From Hymenobacter sp. BT559 (GTDB taxonomy: Bacteria > Bacteroidota > Bacteroidia > Cytophagales > Hymenobacteraceae), in NCBI RefSeq assembly GCF_016427535.1, contig NZ_JAELXV010000006.1, positions 310,001 to 374,000 of the forward strand: a stretch of 64,000 nucleotides of DNA, in the 5' to 3' direction. The position numbers were made by a program, and so were the translations under genes. The notes under the pieces are model-generated. The model saw only the letters and a program-made list of their open reading frames with translations. It ran no database searches and was not told the DNA's origin. Below are positions 52,006 to 61,508 of this stretch, one piece after another (within the stretch, counting starts at the first letter, position 1; each line of letters opens with the position of its first letter).

Positions 52006-53709
52006 TTGACGTTCCACGAATTTAATCTCCACGACGACCTGCTGGCCGGCGTGGATGCCATGAACTACCTCAACGCCACGCCCATTCAGGAGCAGGCGAT
52101 TCCTAAGATTCTGGCGGGCAAGGACCTTATCGCCTGCGCCCAAACCGGCACCGGCAAAACGGCCGCCTACCTCGTACCGCTGCTCGACAAGATTTCGCAC
52201 GCTGGGCACGGCACCACTTCTACGCTCATCCTGGTACCCACCCGCGAGCTAGCCACTCAAATTGATGAGCAGGTTACGGGCTTTGGCTACTTCGTAGAAG
52301 CTTCGTCCATTGCTATTTACGGCGGCGGCAAGTCTGAGAACTGGGAGCAGCAGAAGCGCGCACTCACTAGTGGCGCCGACATTATTATTGCTACGCCCGG
52401 CCGCCTTATCGCCCACATGCAGCTCGGCTACGTCAAGTTTGAGGACCTGAAGTACTTGGTGCTCGACGAGGCCGATAAGATGATGGACATGGGCTTCTCC
52501 GACGATATCCTAAATATCGTGCGGCAGCTGCCCAAGGAGCGTCAGACACTGCTGTTCTCGGCCACCATGCCCAGCAAAATCCGCGACTTCTCGCAGCAGA
52601 TTTTGCACGAGCCCGACGAGGTGCGCCTCGCCGTGAGTAAGCCCGCTGCCGGCATCAACCAGCAGTTTTACATGACCTTCGACCACCAGAAACTACCCGT
52701 ACTGGAGCACCTCATCAAGGCCCAGGATGTGCAGAGCATGGTGTTGTTCACGTCTAAGAAAGCGGCCGTGGCGGGCATTGTGCGCTCGCTCAACAAGCTG
52801 GGCTACCCGGCCCAGGGCATCAGCTCCGACCGCACTCAGGAAGAGCGCGAGGAAACTATGCGCGCTTTCAAAAACAAGCAGTTTCCCATTCTGGTAGCCA
52901 CCGACGTGGTGAGCCGTGGTATTGACATCGACTCGCTGAGCCACGTGGTAAACTTCGACGTGCCCCGCGCCGCCGAAGACTATGTGCACCGCATCGGCCG
53001 TACGGCCCGCGCAGCTACTACGGGCACGGCCATCACCTTCATTGCCGACCAAGACCAGGACCGCATTGTTAAAATCGAGAAGCTTATCGAGCGCGAAATC
53101 GAGAAGCAGGCTATCACCGAAGCCCTAGGGTATGGTGTAGCGCCTGAGTTTGACCCTAAGCGCTTTAGCGGCCTGCGCGGCAAAACTGGCCCCCGTGAAG
53201 GAGGCCGCAGCGGTGGCTCGGGCGGCCGCGACCGTGGCCCCCGCCGCGAAGGCGAAGGTGGCGACCGCGGCCCTCGCCCGCCCCGCGCCGAAGGTGACCG
53301 CCGCGGTGGTGGTGGCCGCGACCGTGGCCCCCGCCGCGAAGGCGACGCCAAAAATGACCCGCAGCGCGCCGAGCGCCTAGCCCAAGCTGCCGCCCGCCTG
53401 GCCGCCATCGACGCTGGCCAAGCCCCAGTAGCGCCCTACGTGGCCCCGCCCCGCGAAGGCCGCCCCCCGCGCCCCGAAGGCGAGGCAAAAGACGGCGGTA
53501 CCCGCCCACCACGTGCCCCGCGCCCACCCCGCGAGCCGCGGGCCGAAGGCGCCACCGATGCTCCGCGCGAACCGCGCGCCGAAGGTGAGAAGCCAGAAGG
53601 CCAACGCCGCCGCAAGCGGGGAGGCCGCAACCGTAGCGGCCGCGGCCCTCGTCCCGCTGAGGGCGGCGCACCATCTGCTGAGGCCACGGCTCCGGCACCC
53701 ACCGAGTAA
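52006..53709 (+). CDS. DEAD-box RNA helicase with basic RGG-like tail
   Basis: This 567-residue protein starts at a TTG. The helicase core has AQTGTGKT (45-52), PTRELA, TPGR, LDEADKMMDMGF, SATMPSK, and HRIGRTAR, all intact. It unwinds RNA and probably helps ribosome assembly or mRNA decay. The last 180 residues are rich in Arg, Gly, Pro and Glu (GGRDRGPRREG occurs twice) and probably bind RNA. A 32-base direct repeat lies in that region. A strong terminator follows. Confidence 0.94.
   Translation: MTFHEFNLHDDLLAGVDAMNYLNATPIQEQAIPKILAGKDLIACAQTGTGKTAAYLVPLLDKISHAGHGTTSTLILVPTRELATQIDEQVTGFGYFVEASSIAIYGGGKSENWEQQKRALTSGADIIIATPGRLIAHMQLGYVKFEDLKYLVLDEADKMMDMGFSDDILNIVRQLPKERQTLLFSATMPSKIRDFSQQILHEPDEVRLAVSKPAAGINQQFYMTFDHQKLPVLEHLIKAQDVQSMVLFTSKKAAVAGIVRSLNKLGYPAQGISSDRTQEEREETMRAFKNKQFPILVATDVVSRGIDIDSLSHVVNFDVPRAAEDYVHRIGRTARAATTGTAITFIADQDQDRIVKIEKLIEREIEKQAITEALGYGVAPEFDPKRFSGLRGKTGPREGGRSGGSGGRDRGPRREGEGGDRGPRPPRAEGDRRGGGGRDRGPRREGDAKNDPQRAERLAQAAARLAAIDAGQAPVAPYVAPPREGRPPRPEGEAKDGGTRPPRAPRPPREPRAEGATDAPREPRAEGEKPEGQRRRKRGGRNRSGRGPRPAEGGAPSAEATAPAPTE
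53224..53345 (+). repeat. Direct repeat coding for the GGRDRGPRREG block
   Basis: The same 32 bases occur at 53224-53255 and 53314-53345, exactly 90 bases apart, so the frame is kept. It encodes the repeated GGRDRGPRREG block of the helicase tail. The tail length could vary by slippage or recombination. Confidence 0.75.
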
Positions 53710-53722
53710 GTAAAAGCATTTT

Positions 53723-53772
53723 AAACGAAAGAGCCCACCCGCATTGCAGAATGTGGGTGGGCTCTTTCGTTT
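53723..53772 (+). terminator. Rho-independent terminator of the DEAD-box gene
   Basis: A perfect 18-base stem AAACGAAAGAGCCCACCC with its complement (53723-53740 with 53755-53772) lies 13 bases past the stop codon. The arms are AT-rich on the outside, so the T-run forms part of the stem. Confidence 0.85.
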
Positions 53773-54015
53773 GAGCTATACAAGCGCCAGGGTAGCTGAC
53801 CTATGCGAGGTGGCAAAGAGGAGTCCGCAGCAGACTAACCAAAAAAGGAGGAAAAATACGGGCTATTTCGGATATATACGGCCTAAGCACATTTTAAAGC
53901 TTAAAACGATTTGCTCATAACCACTTGAACAATAATCCATTGAACTGTTATTTACACGCTTATAGCGTGGGTAATATAAGGCAAAATTTCGTTTTTTATT
54001 CCCCGGATGACTTTC

Positions 54016-54023
54016 TACCTTTG
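54016..54023 (+). promoter_or_regulatory. -7 promoter box of the M16 peptidase gene
   Basis: TACCTTTG matches TAnnTTTG, 41 bases upstream of the GTG at 54065. It overlaps the first base of the longer frame, which supports the later start. Confidence 0.5.
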
Positions 54024-54064
54024 TGCCCCTATTGAAAGTTGCCTGCGCTCTGCCCAGAAAAATT

Positions 54065-57037
54065 GTGAATAAACCGTCGCTGCTGCTCCTGCCGGCCCTA
54101 GCCGCCCTGGGCCTCACTACCCAATGCCAGTCGAGCAAACCCGCCGCGACGGCCGCCACTACCTCCCCCACCACGGCCGCAGTAGCTACCCTCAAAGAGT
54201 ACGCTTACACCACTGCCCCCAACGACCCACTGGGTGTGCGCGTGTATAAGCTGGCCAATGGCCTAACGGTGTACCTATCTGATTATAAGAACGCGCCGCG
54301 CATCCAAACCTATATTGCGGTGCGGGCAGGCTCTAAGAACGACCCGGCCACGGCCACCGGCTTGGCACACTACCTCGAGCACATGGTGTTCAAAGGCACA
54401 TCGCGCCTAGGTACCAAAGACTGGGCCCAGGAAAAGCCGCAGCTCGACAAGATAGAGGCGCTGTACGAGCAGTACCGCAGCCAGCGCAACGACCCGACCG
54501 CCCGCAAGCGCACCTACCACCAAATTGACTCTATTTCGGGCGTAGCCGCTCGCTACGCGGTGCCCAACGAGTACGACAAGCTGATGGGTAGCATCGGCTC
54601 AAAAAACTCGAACGCGCATACATCCAACGAGGAAACCGTTTACCAAGAGGATATTCCGAGCAACCAGCTCGAAAAGTGGTCGGCGGTACAGGCTGAGCGC
54701 TTTAAGGAAATGGTACCGCGCCTGTTTCATACCGAGCTGGAGGCGGTATACGAGGAGAAAAACCGCGGGCTGGACAGCGATTTCAGCAAGGAGTTTGAAA
54801 CGCTGAACGCCAGCCTCTACCCCACGCACCCCTACGGCACCCAAACGACCATCGGCACGATTGAGCACTTGCAAAATCCGTCGATTACGGAGATTAAGAA
54901 GTACTTCAATCAGTACTATGTGCCTGGCAACGTGGCCCTGTGCCTGAGTGGTGACCTGGATTATGACCAGACCATTCGACTGATTGATAAATACTTCGGT
55001 GATTGGCAGGCCAAGCCCGCGCCCGCGTTCAACGCGCCCGTGGAAAAGCCGTTGACCGCGCCCATTACGAAGGAAGTACTCGGGCCACAGGCCGAAAACG
55101 TGATGGTAGGCTACCGCTTTGCCGGCAAGGCCACCCGCGACGCCCTACGCCTACGGATGCTGGAGAAAATCCTGACCAACGGCCAGGCCGGCCTCTTTGA
55201 CCTCGACCTGAATCAGCAGCAGAAAGTACTGCAAGCCAGCAGCTTTACAGACCTCAACGACGACTACTCGACGCACATCTTGTACGGCAGTCCGCGCCAG
55301 GGCCAAAAGCTGGAAGAGGTACGCAGCCTGATGCTGGCCGAGGTAGAGAAGGTGAAGAAAGGCGACTTCCCGGAGTGGCTTATTCCGGCCATCGTGAACA
55401 ACGAAAAGCTGAACCGCACCAAGAGCTACGAAAGCAACGAGGCGCGTGCCAGCGCCATGTACGAGGCGTTTATTGAGCGCGTGAGCTGGGCCGACTACGT
55501 GAAGCAGCAAGAAGACTTTGGCACCATTACGAAGGCCGAAATCGTCAAATTTGCCAACGACAACTACGGCCCCAACTCGGTGACCGTGTACAAGCGCACT
55601 GGCACCGACCCCAACACGGTGAAGGTGGTGAAACCCGCCATCACGCCGGTGCCCGCCAACCGCGACGCGGCCTCAGCTTACTATACCGAGGTGAGCAAGC
55701 TGCCCGCCACCGACCTCGCGCCGGTGTTCGTGGATTACAAGAAGGACATTCAAACGGCCGACCTCAAGCCCGGCCTACCGCTGTACTACACTAAGAATAC
55801 GGAGAACGGCCTGTTCAGCCTGTTCTATGCCATCGACCTGGGTAGCAACAATGACCCGCGCCTTGACTTGGCTACTGACTACTTGCAGTACCTAGGGACT
55901 GGCAACTACTCGGCGGCGCAGCTGCAGCAGGAGTTTTACAAGCTCGGCTGCTCGTTTGCGGTGAGCAGCGGACAAGACCGCATCTTGATGAGCCTCAGCG
56001 GCCTCGACAGCAACCTAGAGCCTGCCGTAAAGCTGTTTGAGCAGCTGCTCAACGCGCCCCGCCCCGATGCTGCCGCCCTGCAAAACATGGTAGCCGGCAT
56101 TTTGAAGCAGCGCCAGGATGCCAAGCTCAACAAGGGCGTTATCCTGAACGCGGCCATGCTGAACTACGCCAAGTACGGCGCCAAGAATCCGTTCACGAAC
56201 GTGCTCAGTGAGCAGCAGCTTAAAGCGCTGAAGCCCGAGCAGCTGACAGCATTGCTGAAAAGCCTGCCTGCGTACCAACACCGCGTGCTGTACTACGGTC
56301 CGCGTGAAGTAGCCGACCTAGGGAATGTGATGCGGGCTAACCACCGCACGCCCGCCACCCTCAAGCCGGTGCCGGCCGCCAAGGACTTTGCGGAGCAACC
56401 TTTGAAGGACAAGAAGGTCTATTGGGTTGACTACAAGATGGTGCAGGCCGAAATCCTGTTCCTGACCAAGGGCGACCTGTACAGCAAGGCACTGGCACCC
56501 ACGGTAGCACTGTATAATGAGTACTTCGGTGGCGGCATGGGCAGCATCGTGTTTCAGGACTTGCGCGAAAGCAAGGCGCTGGCCTATTCGGCCTCGTCGC
56601 GCTACGCGAATGCCGACAAAACCGGGCGCTCGAACTACATCGTGAGCTACATCGGCACGCAGAGCGATAAGCTGCCCGAGGCTATGAGCGGCATGGAAAA
56701 CCTGCTCACCGACCTGCCGATGGCCGAAGCCAACTTACAGATTGCCAAGCAGTCGATTCGCAACAGTATTTCTACCGACCGCATTACCCACGAAAATATC
56801 CTGCTCAGCTACGAGCGCGCGCGCCGCCTAGGTCTCGACTACGACCTGCGCCGCGATGTGTATGAGCAAACGCAAAACATGACCTTTGGCGAGCTCCAAA
56901 AATTTCAACAAGCCAAGGTGAAAGGCCAGAACCAAGTGATTCTGGTTATCGGCTCCAAAGACCGTCTCAATTTCAAGGAGCTGGCCAAGTACGGCACTGT
57001 GGAGCAGCTGAGCCTGAAAGAAATATTCGGCTATTGA
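54065..57037 (+). CDS. M16 family zinc metallopeptidase, lipoprotein
   Basis: This protein has about 990 residues from the GTG at 54065. That start gives a lipoprotein signal, with the lipobox LTTQC and Cys21. The first M16 half has the inverted zinc motif HYLEH (His102, Glu105, His106) and a distal Glu in AVYEEKNRG. The second half lacks HxxEH, as is normal for the inactive partner domain. It is anchored in the outer or inner membrane and probably degrades peptides in the periplasm. The start is chosen because of the lipobox and the upstream -7 box. Confidence 0.93.
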   Translation: MNKPSLLLLPALAALGLTTQCQSSKPAATAATTSPTTAAVATLKEYAYTTAPNDPLGVRVYKLANGLTVYLSDYKNAPRIQTYIAVRAGSKNDPATATGLAHYLEHMVFKGTSRLGTKDWAQEKPQLDKIEALYEQYRSQRNDPTARKRTYHQIDSISGVAARYAVPNEYDKLMGSIGSKNSNAHTSNEETVYQEDIPSNQLEKWSAVQAERFKEMVPRLFHTELEAVYEEKNRGLDSDFSKEFETLNASLYPTHPYGTQTTIGTIEHLQNPSITEIKKYFNQYYVPGNVALCLSGDLDYDQTIRLIDKYFGDWQAKPAPAFNAPVEKPLTAPITKEVLGPQAENVMVGYRFAGKATRDALRLRMLEKILTNGQAGLFDLDLNQQQKVLQASSFTDLNDDYSTHILYGSPRQGQKLEEVRSLMLAEVEKVKKGDFPEWLIPAIVNNEKLNRTKSYESNEARASAMYEAFIERVSWADYVKQQEDFGTITKAEIVKFANDNYGPNSVTVYKRTGTDPNTVKVVKPAITPVPANRDAASAYYTEVSKLPATDLAPVFVDYKKDIQTADLKPGLPLYYTKNTENGLFSLFYAIDLGSNNDPRLDLATDYLQYLGTGNYSAAQLQQEFYKLGCSFAVSSGQDRILMSLSGLDSNLEPAVKLFEQLLNAPRPDAAALQNMVAGILKQRQDAKLNKGVILNAAMLNYAKYGAKNPFTNVLSEQQLKALKPEQLTALLKSLPAYQHRVLYYGPREVADLGNVMRANHRTPATLKPVPAAKDFAEQPLKDKKVYWVDYKMVQAEILFLTKGDLYSKALAPTVALYNEYFGGGMGSIVFQDLRESKALAYSASSRYANADKTGRSNYIVSYIGTQSDKLPEAMSGMENLLTDLPMAEANLQIAKQSIRNSISTDRITHENILLSYERARRLGLDYDLRRDVYEQTQNMTFGELQKFQQAKVKGQNQVILVIGSKDRLNFKELAKYGTVEQLSLKEIFGY

Positions 57038-57046
57038 TTGTAATGA

Positions 57047-57127
57047 GTAATGGTTAGTTGTTAATGGTTAATGAGTGGTGACTACCAGTCGCCGATTCAG
57101 TATTAATCCTTAACAACTAACCATTAC
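57047..57127. repeat. AT-rich inverted repeat before icd
   Basis: The 18-base arms GTAATGGTTAGTTGTTAA/TTAACAACTAACCATTAC (57047-57064 with 57110-57127) are perfect. It is AT-rich, unlike the other palindromes, and probably belongs to yet another dispersed family. It lies between the M16 peptidase and icd. Confidence 0.8.
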
Positions 57128-57184
57128 CCATTACTCCCCCCTTTCCCACCCCCAACCTGACTAAACAGAACAATTTTTTTCCTC

Positions 57185-58450
<1,266 letters not shown>

Positions 58451-58476
58451 TAGCTTGGCAATTGCCAATTACAACG

Positions 58477-58516
58477 AACCCCCGCGTTGGCTGAAAGGCT
58501 GGCGCGGGGGTTTTAC
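58477..58516 (+). terminator. Rho-independent terminator of icd
   Basis: A 10-base stem AACCCCCGCG/CGCGGGGGTT (58477-58486 with 58503-58512) is followed by TTTT. A small perfect palindrome TTGGCAATTGCCAA (58455-58468) lies between the stop codon and the stem. Confidence 0.85.
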
Positions 58517-58526
58517 ATTTAGTTAT

Positions 58527-58982
58527 ATGCGACTCTTAGCTTTTAATACCGCACTTAAGTGTGGCTTCTTATTTAGCCTACTATTTATAACCTGCTCCGC
58601 TGGAATAAATGATTGCAGCTTAGCTATTGGTAAAATGGTGGATAAAGATTGTATTAAGATTATAGAAAAAGATTTTCTTATCCTAGACTCAAGTATCAAT
58701 ATTGAACCTGGATTTCGATTTATCTATCAAGGAATCATATATGAAGCGGTAGAGAAAAGAAAACATTATAGCTTCATCTCTACTAACGACCCCAACTTTA
58801 AGACTCCTGAAGGTATTAGGCCTTCGGATACTTTTGAAAAGCTCAAAGCGAATCCACTTAATGTTAACTTGAAACGTGGCTGGGCTAAAACATATAAATT
58901 GCCTTCAGGATGGATATGTGCTTTTAGCTTTGATTCTAAAATCACAAATAAAACACGGATAGATTTTTTATTTAAAGATTAA
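58527..58982 (+). CDS. Small AT-rich putative lipoprotein
   Basis: This protein has about 151 residues from ATG 58527, giving a signal segment CGFLFSLLFITC with a lipobox-like Cys. The longer frame from 58455 runs through the icd terminator and is rejected. The body (CSLAIGKMVDKDCIKIIEKD ... KRGWAKTYKLPSGWICAF) is not recognised. It is markedly AT-rich and uses A/T-ending codons, so it may be horizontally acquired. TACATTTA at 58514-58521 is a one-mismatch -7 box. Confidence 0.6.
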   Translation: MRLLAFNTALKCGFLFSLLFITCSAGINDCSLAIGKMVDKDCIKIIEKDFLILDSSINIEPGFRFIYQGIIYEAVEKRKHYSFISTNDPNFKTPEGIRPSDTFEKLKANPLNVNLKRGWAKTYKLPSGWICAFSFDSKITNKTRIDFLFKD

Positions 58983-59127
58983 GTCCGGTTTATATGTATT
59001 TAGCGCATTGTATTCTGCTATAGTTCGAGTAAGGTGGTATAGGTGTTATTAAGCTGCAGTAATTACGGGAATTTCACTCAAATTATCACCAGCATAAGTG
59101 AATCAGCACTGTTTTGAGTAGGCAGCT

Positions 59128-59135
59128 ACATTTGC
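59128..59135 (+). promoter_or_regulatory. -7 promoter box of the YfiT-like genes
   Basis: TACATTTG matches TAnnTTTG, 18 bases upstream of the ATG at 59154. Confidence 0.5.
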
Positions 59136-59153
59136 GAGCTAACACCTTTGCCC

Positions 59154-59687
59154 ATGCTTACTCCCGAAGACGACCACCTGCGCTATCCTATTGGCCTGCC
59201 GCAGCTACCTACTGCCCCACTCACGCCCGCCGAGCGCGCCACCTACCTTCAGCAGCTGGCCGACCTACCGAATGACCTAGGCGCCATGACCATCCGAGTC
59301 GGACCTGAGCACCTGCAACTGCCCTACCGCCCAGGTGGCTGGACGGGCCAGCAAGTCATTCACCACGTGGCCGACTCTCATATTAACAGCTACTGCCGCT
59401 TTCGCCTAGCCCTGACGGAAGACAACCCAACCATCCGGCCTTATGATGAAGGTACGTGGGCTGAGCTGCCCGACGTAGCTGCTACGCCAGTGGCCGTGTC
59501 GCTGGCGCTGCTAGCAAGCCTGCACAGCCGCTGGGTAACGCTGCTACACCACCTCACAGGGGCGCAGTGGCAGCGTACATTTTACCATCCCGAAACCAAG
59601 CGAACCACTACGCTTGACCAGGCGCTAGCGCTGTACGCCTGGCACGGGCGGCACCACCTAGGGCACCTAGCTTTGCTCACTGCTTAA
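59154..59687 (+). CDS. YfiT-like DinB-family protein, copy 1
   Basis: This 177-residue protein belongs to the DinB/YfiT four-helix metal-binding family (bacillithiol transferase or putative metal-dependent hydrolase). It starts MLTPEDDHLRYPIG; the TTG at 59148 adds two residues and is rejected. Metal-ligand candidates are the His in VIHHVADSH and the C-terminal WHGRHHLGH. The next gene is a close paralogue 14 bases away, so the two form an operon from one -7 box. Confidence 0.9.
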   Translation: MLTPEDDHLRYPIGLPQLPTAPLTPAERATYLQQLADLPNDLGAMTIRVGPEHLQLPYRPGGWTGQQVIHHVADSHINSYCRFRLALTEDNPTIRPYDEGTWAELPDVAATPVAVSLALLASLHSRWVTLLHHLTGAQWQRTFYHPETKRTTTLDQALALYAWHGRHHLGHLALLTA

Positions 59688-59701
59688 TATAGTCTAACCT
59701 A

Positions 59702-60238
59702 ATGCTTATACCTACTTCTGAGGAGCAGCTGCGCTATCCCGTGGGGCGGCCACAGCTGCCAACTGCCCCCCTCACGGCGGCCGAGCGAGCGCCTTACCTT
59801 CAGCAGCTGGCCGACCTGCCGGCCAAGCTGACAGAGGCCGCCCGCCGAGCAGGGGGCGAACGCCTGCAGCTTCCCTACCGCCCTGGTGGCTGGACCGGCC
59901 GCCAGGTTATTCATCACCTTGCCGATACGCACCTCAACCTATACAGCCGCTTTCGGCTGGCCCTAACCGAGGACAACCCTACCGTGCGGCCCTTTGACGA
60001 AGCGGCCTGGGCCGAGCTGCCCGACGTGGCCGCCACGCCCATTACCGTTTCGTTGGCGCTGCTCGAAAGCCTGCACAGCCGCTGGGTAATACTCCTCCAG
60101 CACCTAACGGAAGCACAGTGGCAGCGCACTTTTTACCACCCGCGCTACCACACTACTCTTACCCTCGACCAGGCGCTAGTGCAGTACGCCTGGCACGGCC
60201 AGCACCACCTAGGGCACATAGAGCTATTGGCTAAATAG
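59702..60238 (+). CDS. YfiT-like DinB-family protein, copy 2
   Basis: This 178-residue protein is a tandem paralogue of the previous gene, with the same RYPVGRPQLPTAPLTAAER start, the YRPGGWTGRQVIHHLADTH helix and the WHGQHHLGH end. The His ligands are conserved in both. Duplicated copies suggest two substrates or a gene-dosage effect. No cofactor pathway gene lies nearby. Confidence 0.9.
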   Translation: MLIPTSEEQLRYPVGRPQLPTAPLTAAERAPYLQQLADLPAKLTEAARRAGGERLQLPYRPGGWTGRQVIHHLADTHLNLYSRFRLALTEDNPTVRPFDEAAWAELPDVAATPITVSLALLESLHSRWVILLQHLTEAQWQRTFYHPRYHTTLTLDQALVQYAWHGQHHLGHIELLAK

Positions 60239-60254
60239 CAATAGCCACAACGGC

Positions 60255-60349
60255 TGTCATTGCGAACGCAGCGAAGCAATCCTTCCTTGTCATTGGCTGG
60301 CGTCAGACAGATGTAAAGGAAAGATTGCTTCGCTGCGCTCGCAATGACA
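60255..60349. repeat. Inverted repeat, palindrome family A
   Basis: The 34-base arms 60255-60288 and 60316-60349 pair with two mismatches; the outer sequence is TGTCATTGCGAACGCAGCG. It is almost identical in stem to the 11567-11665 element. It lies after the second YfiT-like gene. Confidence 0.88.
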
Positions 60350-60373
60350 ACCGCGTTTTAAGTTAATAGTAAC

Positions 60374-60448
60374 CCTAGGTCTTACTTTACACGGCAACGC
60401 CACGTGGAACGATACCACGTGGCGTTGTCGTGTAAAGTAAGACCTAGG
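60374..60448 (-). terminator. Terminator of the TPR lipoprotein gene, bounded by CCTAGG
   Basis: The 34-base arms (60374-60407 with 60415-60448) pair at 33 positions around a 7-base loop. Each end is CCTAGG. It lies directly after the TPR gene's stop codon on the minus strand. It is also a two-way stop for the YfiT operon. Confidence 0.85.
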
Positions 60449-60449
60449 A

Positions 60450-61283
60450 TTATTTGTTGCCGCCGCGCACCAAGCTGTTGCCTTTGCCGTAGCGGCGCAG
60501 GCTTTTTTCGGCTTCGGGGTTGAGCTGAGCAGCCTTGGTGAGGTCGCGGCGAGCCTCCTTCAAGCGGTCGAAGCTGGCGTAGCTGATGCCGCGGTACTCA
60601 ATGGCATCGGCGTAGAGCGAGTCGATGGCGATGGCGCGGGTGAAGTCCGACACAGCAGCCTTGTACTGGTACATCTGCATCTTGGCCACGCCCCGGCCAA
60701 AGAAAGCCTCCTTGTCGTCGGGCCGGTACTTTACGGCCCCGCTGAAGTCGTTAGCTGCTGCTTTATATTGTTTCAGCATCAGCTCGTTCACCCCTTTGTT
60801 ATAATAGAGGTCGGGGTTGTTGCGCTGCAAGCGGAGAGCGGCAGCGTAGTCGGGCGCCGCGTCTTTGTAGTTCTTGAGGTTAGAATTAGCCTTAGCGCGC
60901 TCTATCAAGGCCCTAGGGTTGCGGGGGTTGGTGCGCAGCGACACGTTGGCGCGGGCCAGTTGGTACTTGTAGTCGGCAACAGTCATTTTCTTTTCGGCGG
61001 CGCGGGCGGCCGAGGCCTCAGCGGCCGAAGGTGCGGTGGGGTCGGCGGTAGCGTCGGTGGCCTCGGCGGCAGGGGCATCGAGAGCGGCTACCGATACGCT
61101 TCCCTCCGTAGAGGCCGTGGTGGCAGTGGCCGTTTCGGGAGTAACGGGGGCGGGAGCGGCCACGGGGGTAGCCACCGTGCTGCTGGGGCGCTCTTTTTCA
61201 GTAGTGGCGGTAGCGCAGCTGGTTGCCAAAGCCAGCCCGGCCAACGCAACGGGTACTAGGTGCGGAAAAACTGATTTCATCAA
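60450..61283 (-). CDS. TPR-repeat lipoprotein
   Basis: This 277-residue protein has a lipoprotein signal ending LATSC, then a low-complexity Ala/Thr/Pro/Glu linker (about residues 30-105), then about four TPR repeats (NPRALIERAKANSNLKNYKDA, NPDLYYNKGVNELMLKQYKAA and later copies). TPR proteins assemble protein complexes. It is anchored in the periplasm and probably has a structural or assembly role. It is transcribed alone, divergent from lpd. Confidence 0.85.
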   Translation of the reverse strand: MMKSVFPHLVPVALAGLALATSCATATTEKERPSSTVATPVAAPAPVTPETATATTASTEGSVSVAALDAPAAEATDATADPTAPSAAEASAARAAEKKMTVADYKYQLARANVSLRTNPRNPRALIERAKANSNLKNYKDAAPDYAAALRLQRNNPDLYYNKGVNELMLKQYKAAANDFSGAVKYRPDDKEAFFGRGVAKMQMYQYKAAVSDFTRAIAIDSLYADAIEYRGISYASFDRLKEARRDLTKAAQLNPEAEKSLRRYGKGNSLVRGGNK

Positions 61284-61445
61284 CGTGGATAAGGGGCACG
61301 GTATGCCTACTTGTAAAATAAAAGCCAGCGCCTTTTACGGCAAAAGTCCGAACGGTGGTTGCCAACTCCTTGTTATTAGATAGCCACGCCGCCTACCTAG
61401 GGCGGGGGGCGTCAGCCTAGGTAGCACGCGCGCCCCCGGCTGGCC

Positions 61446-61453
61446 TATCTTTG
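61446..61453 (+). promoter_or_regulatory. -7 promoter box of lpd
   Basis: TATCTTTG matches TAnnTTTG, 55 bases upstream of the ATG at 61509. Two CCTAGG sites lie just upstream. Confidence 0.55.
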
Positions 61454-61508
61454 CAGGGCTGGCTTAGCTAGCATTTCTCTTTCTGTTTATTTCCCGCACG
61501 TTTTTCTC

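Larger units (their letters stand above)
53710..54064. other. Intergenic region with terminator and promoter
   Basis: This gap of about 355 bases holds the helicase terminator (53723-53772), an AT-rich part, and a -7 box at 54016-54023 for the M16 peptidase gene. A small CACGC/GCGTG hairpin lies near 53957. No tRNA or open frame is seen. Confidence 0.6.

Noticed and set aside
53165..53719. 184-codon minus-strand frame opposite the helicase tail
   Set aside because: It comes from the G/C-rich repeat region of the helicase and has only Arg/Gly low complexity.
53840..53856. AAAGGAGGAAAA as a Shine-Dalgarno site
   Set aside because: No start codon follows at a suitable distance, and Bacteroidota do not generally rely on such sites.
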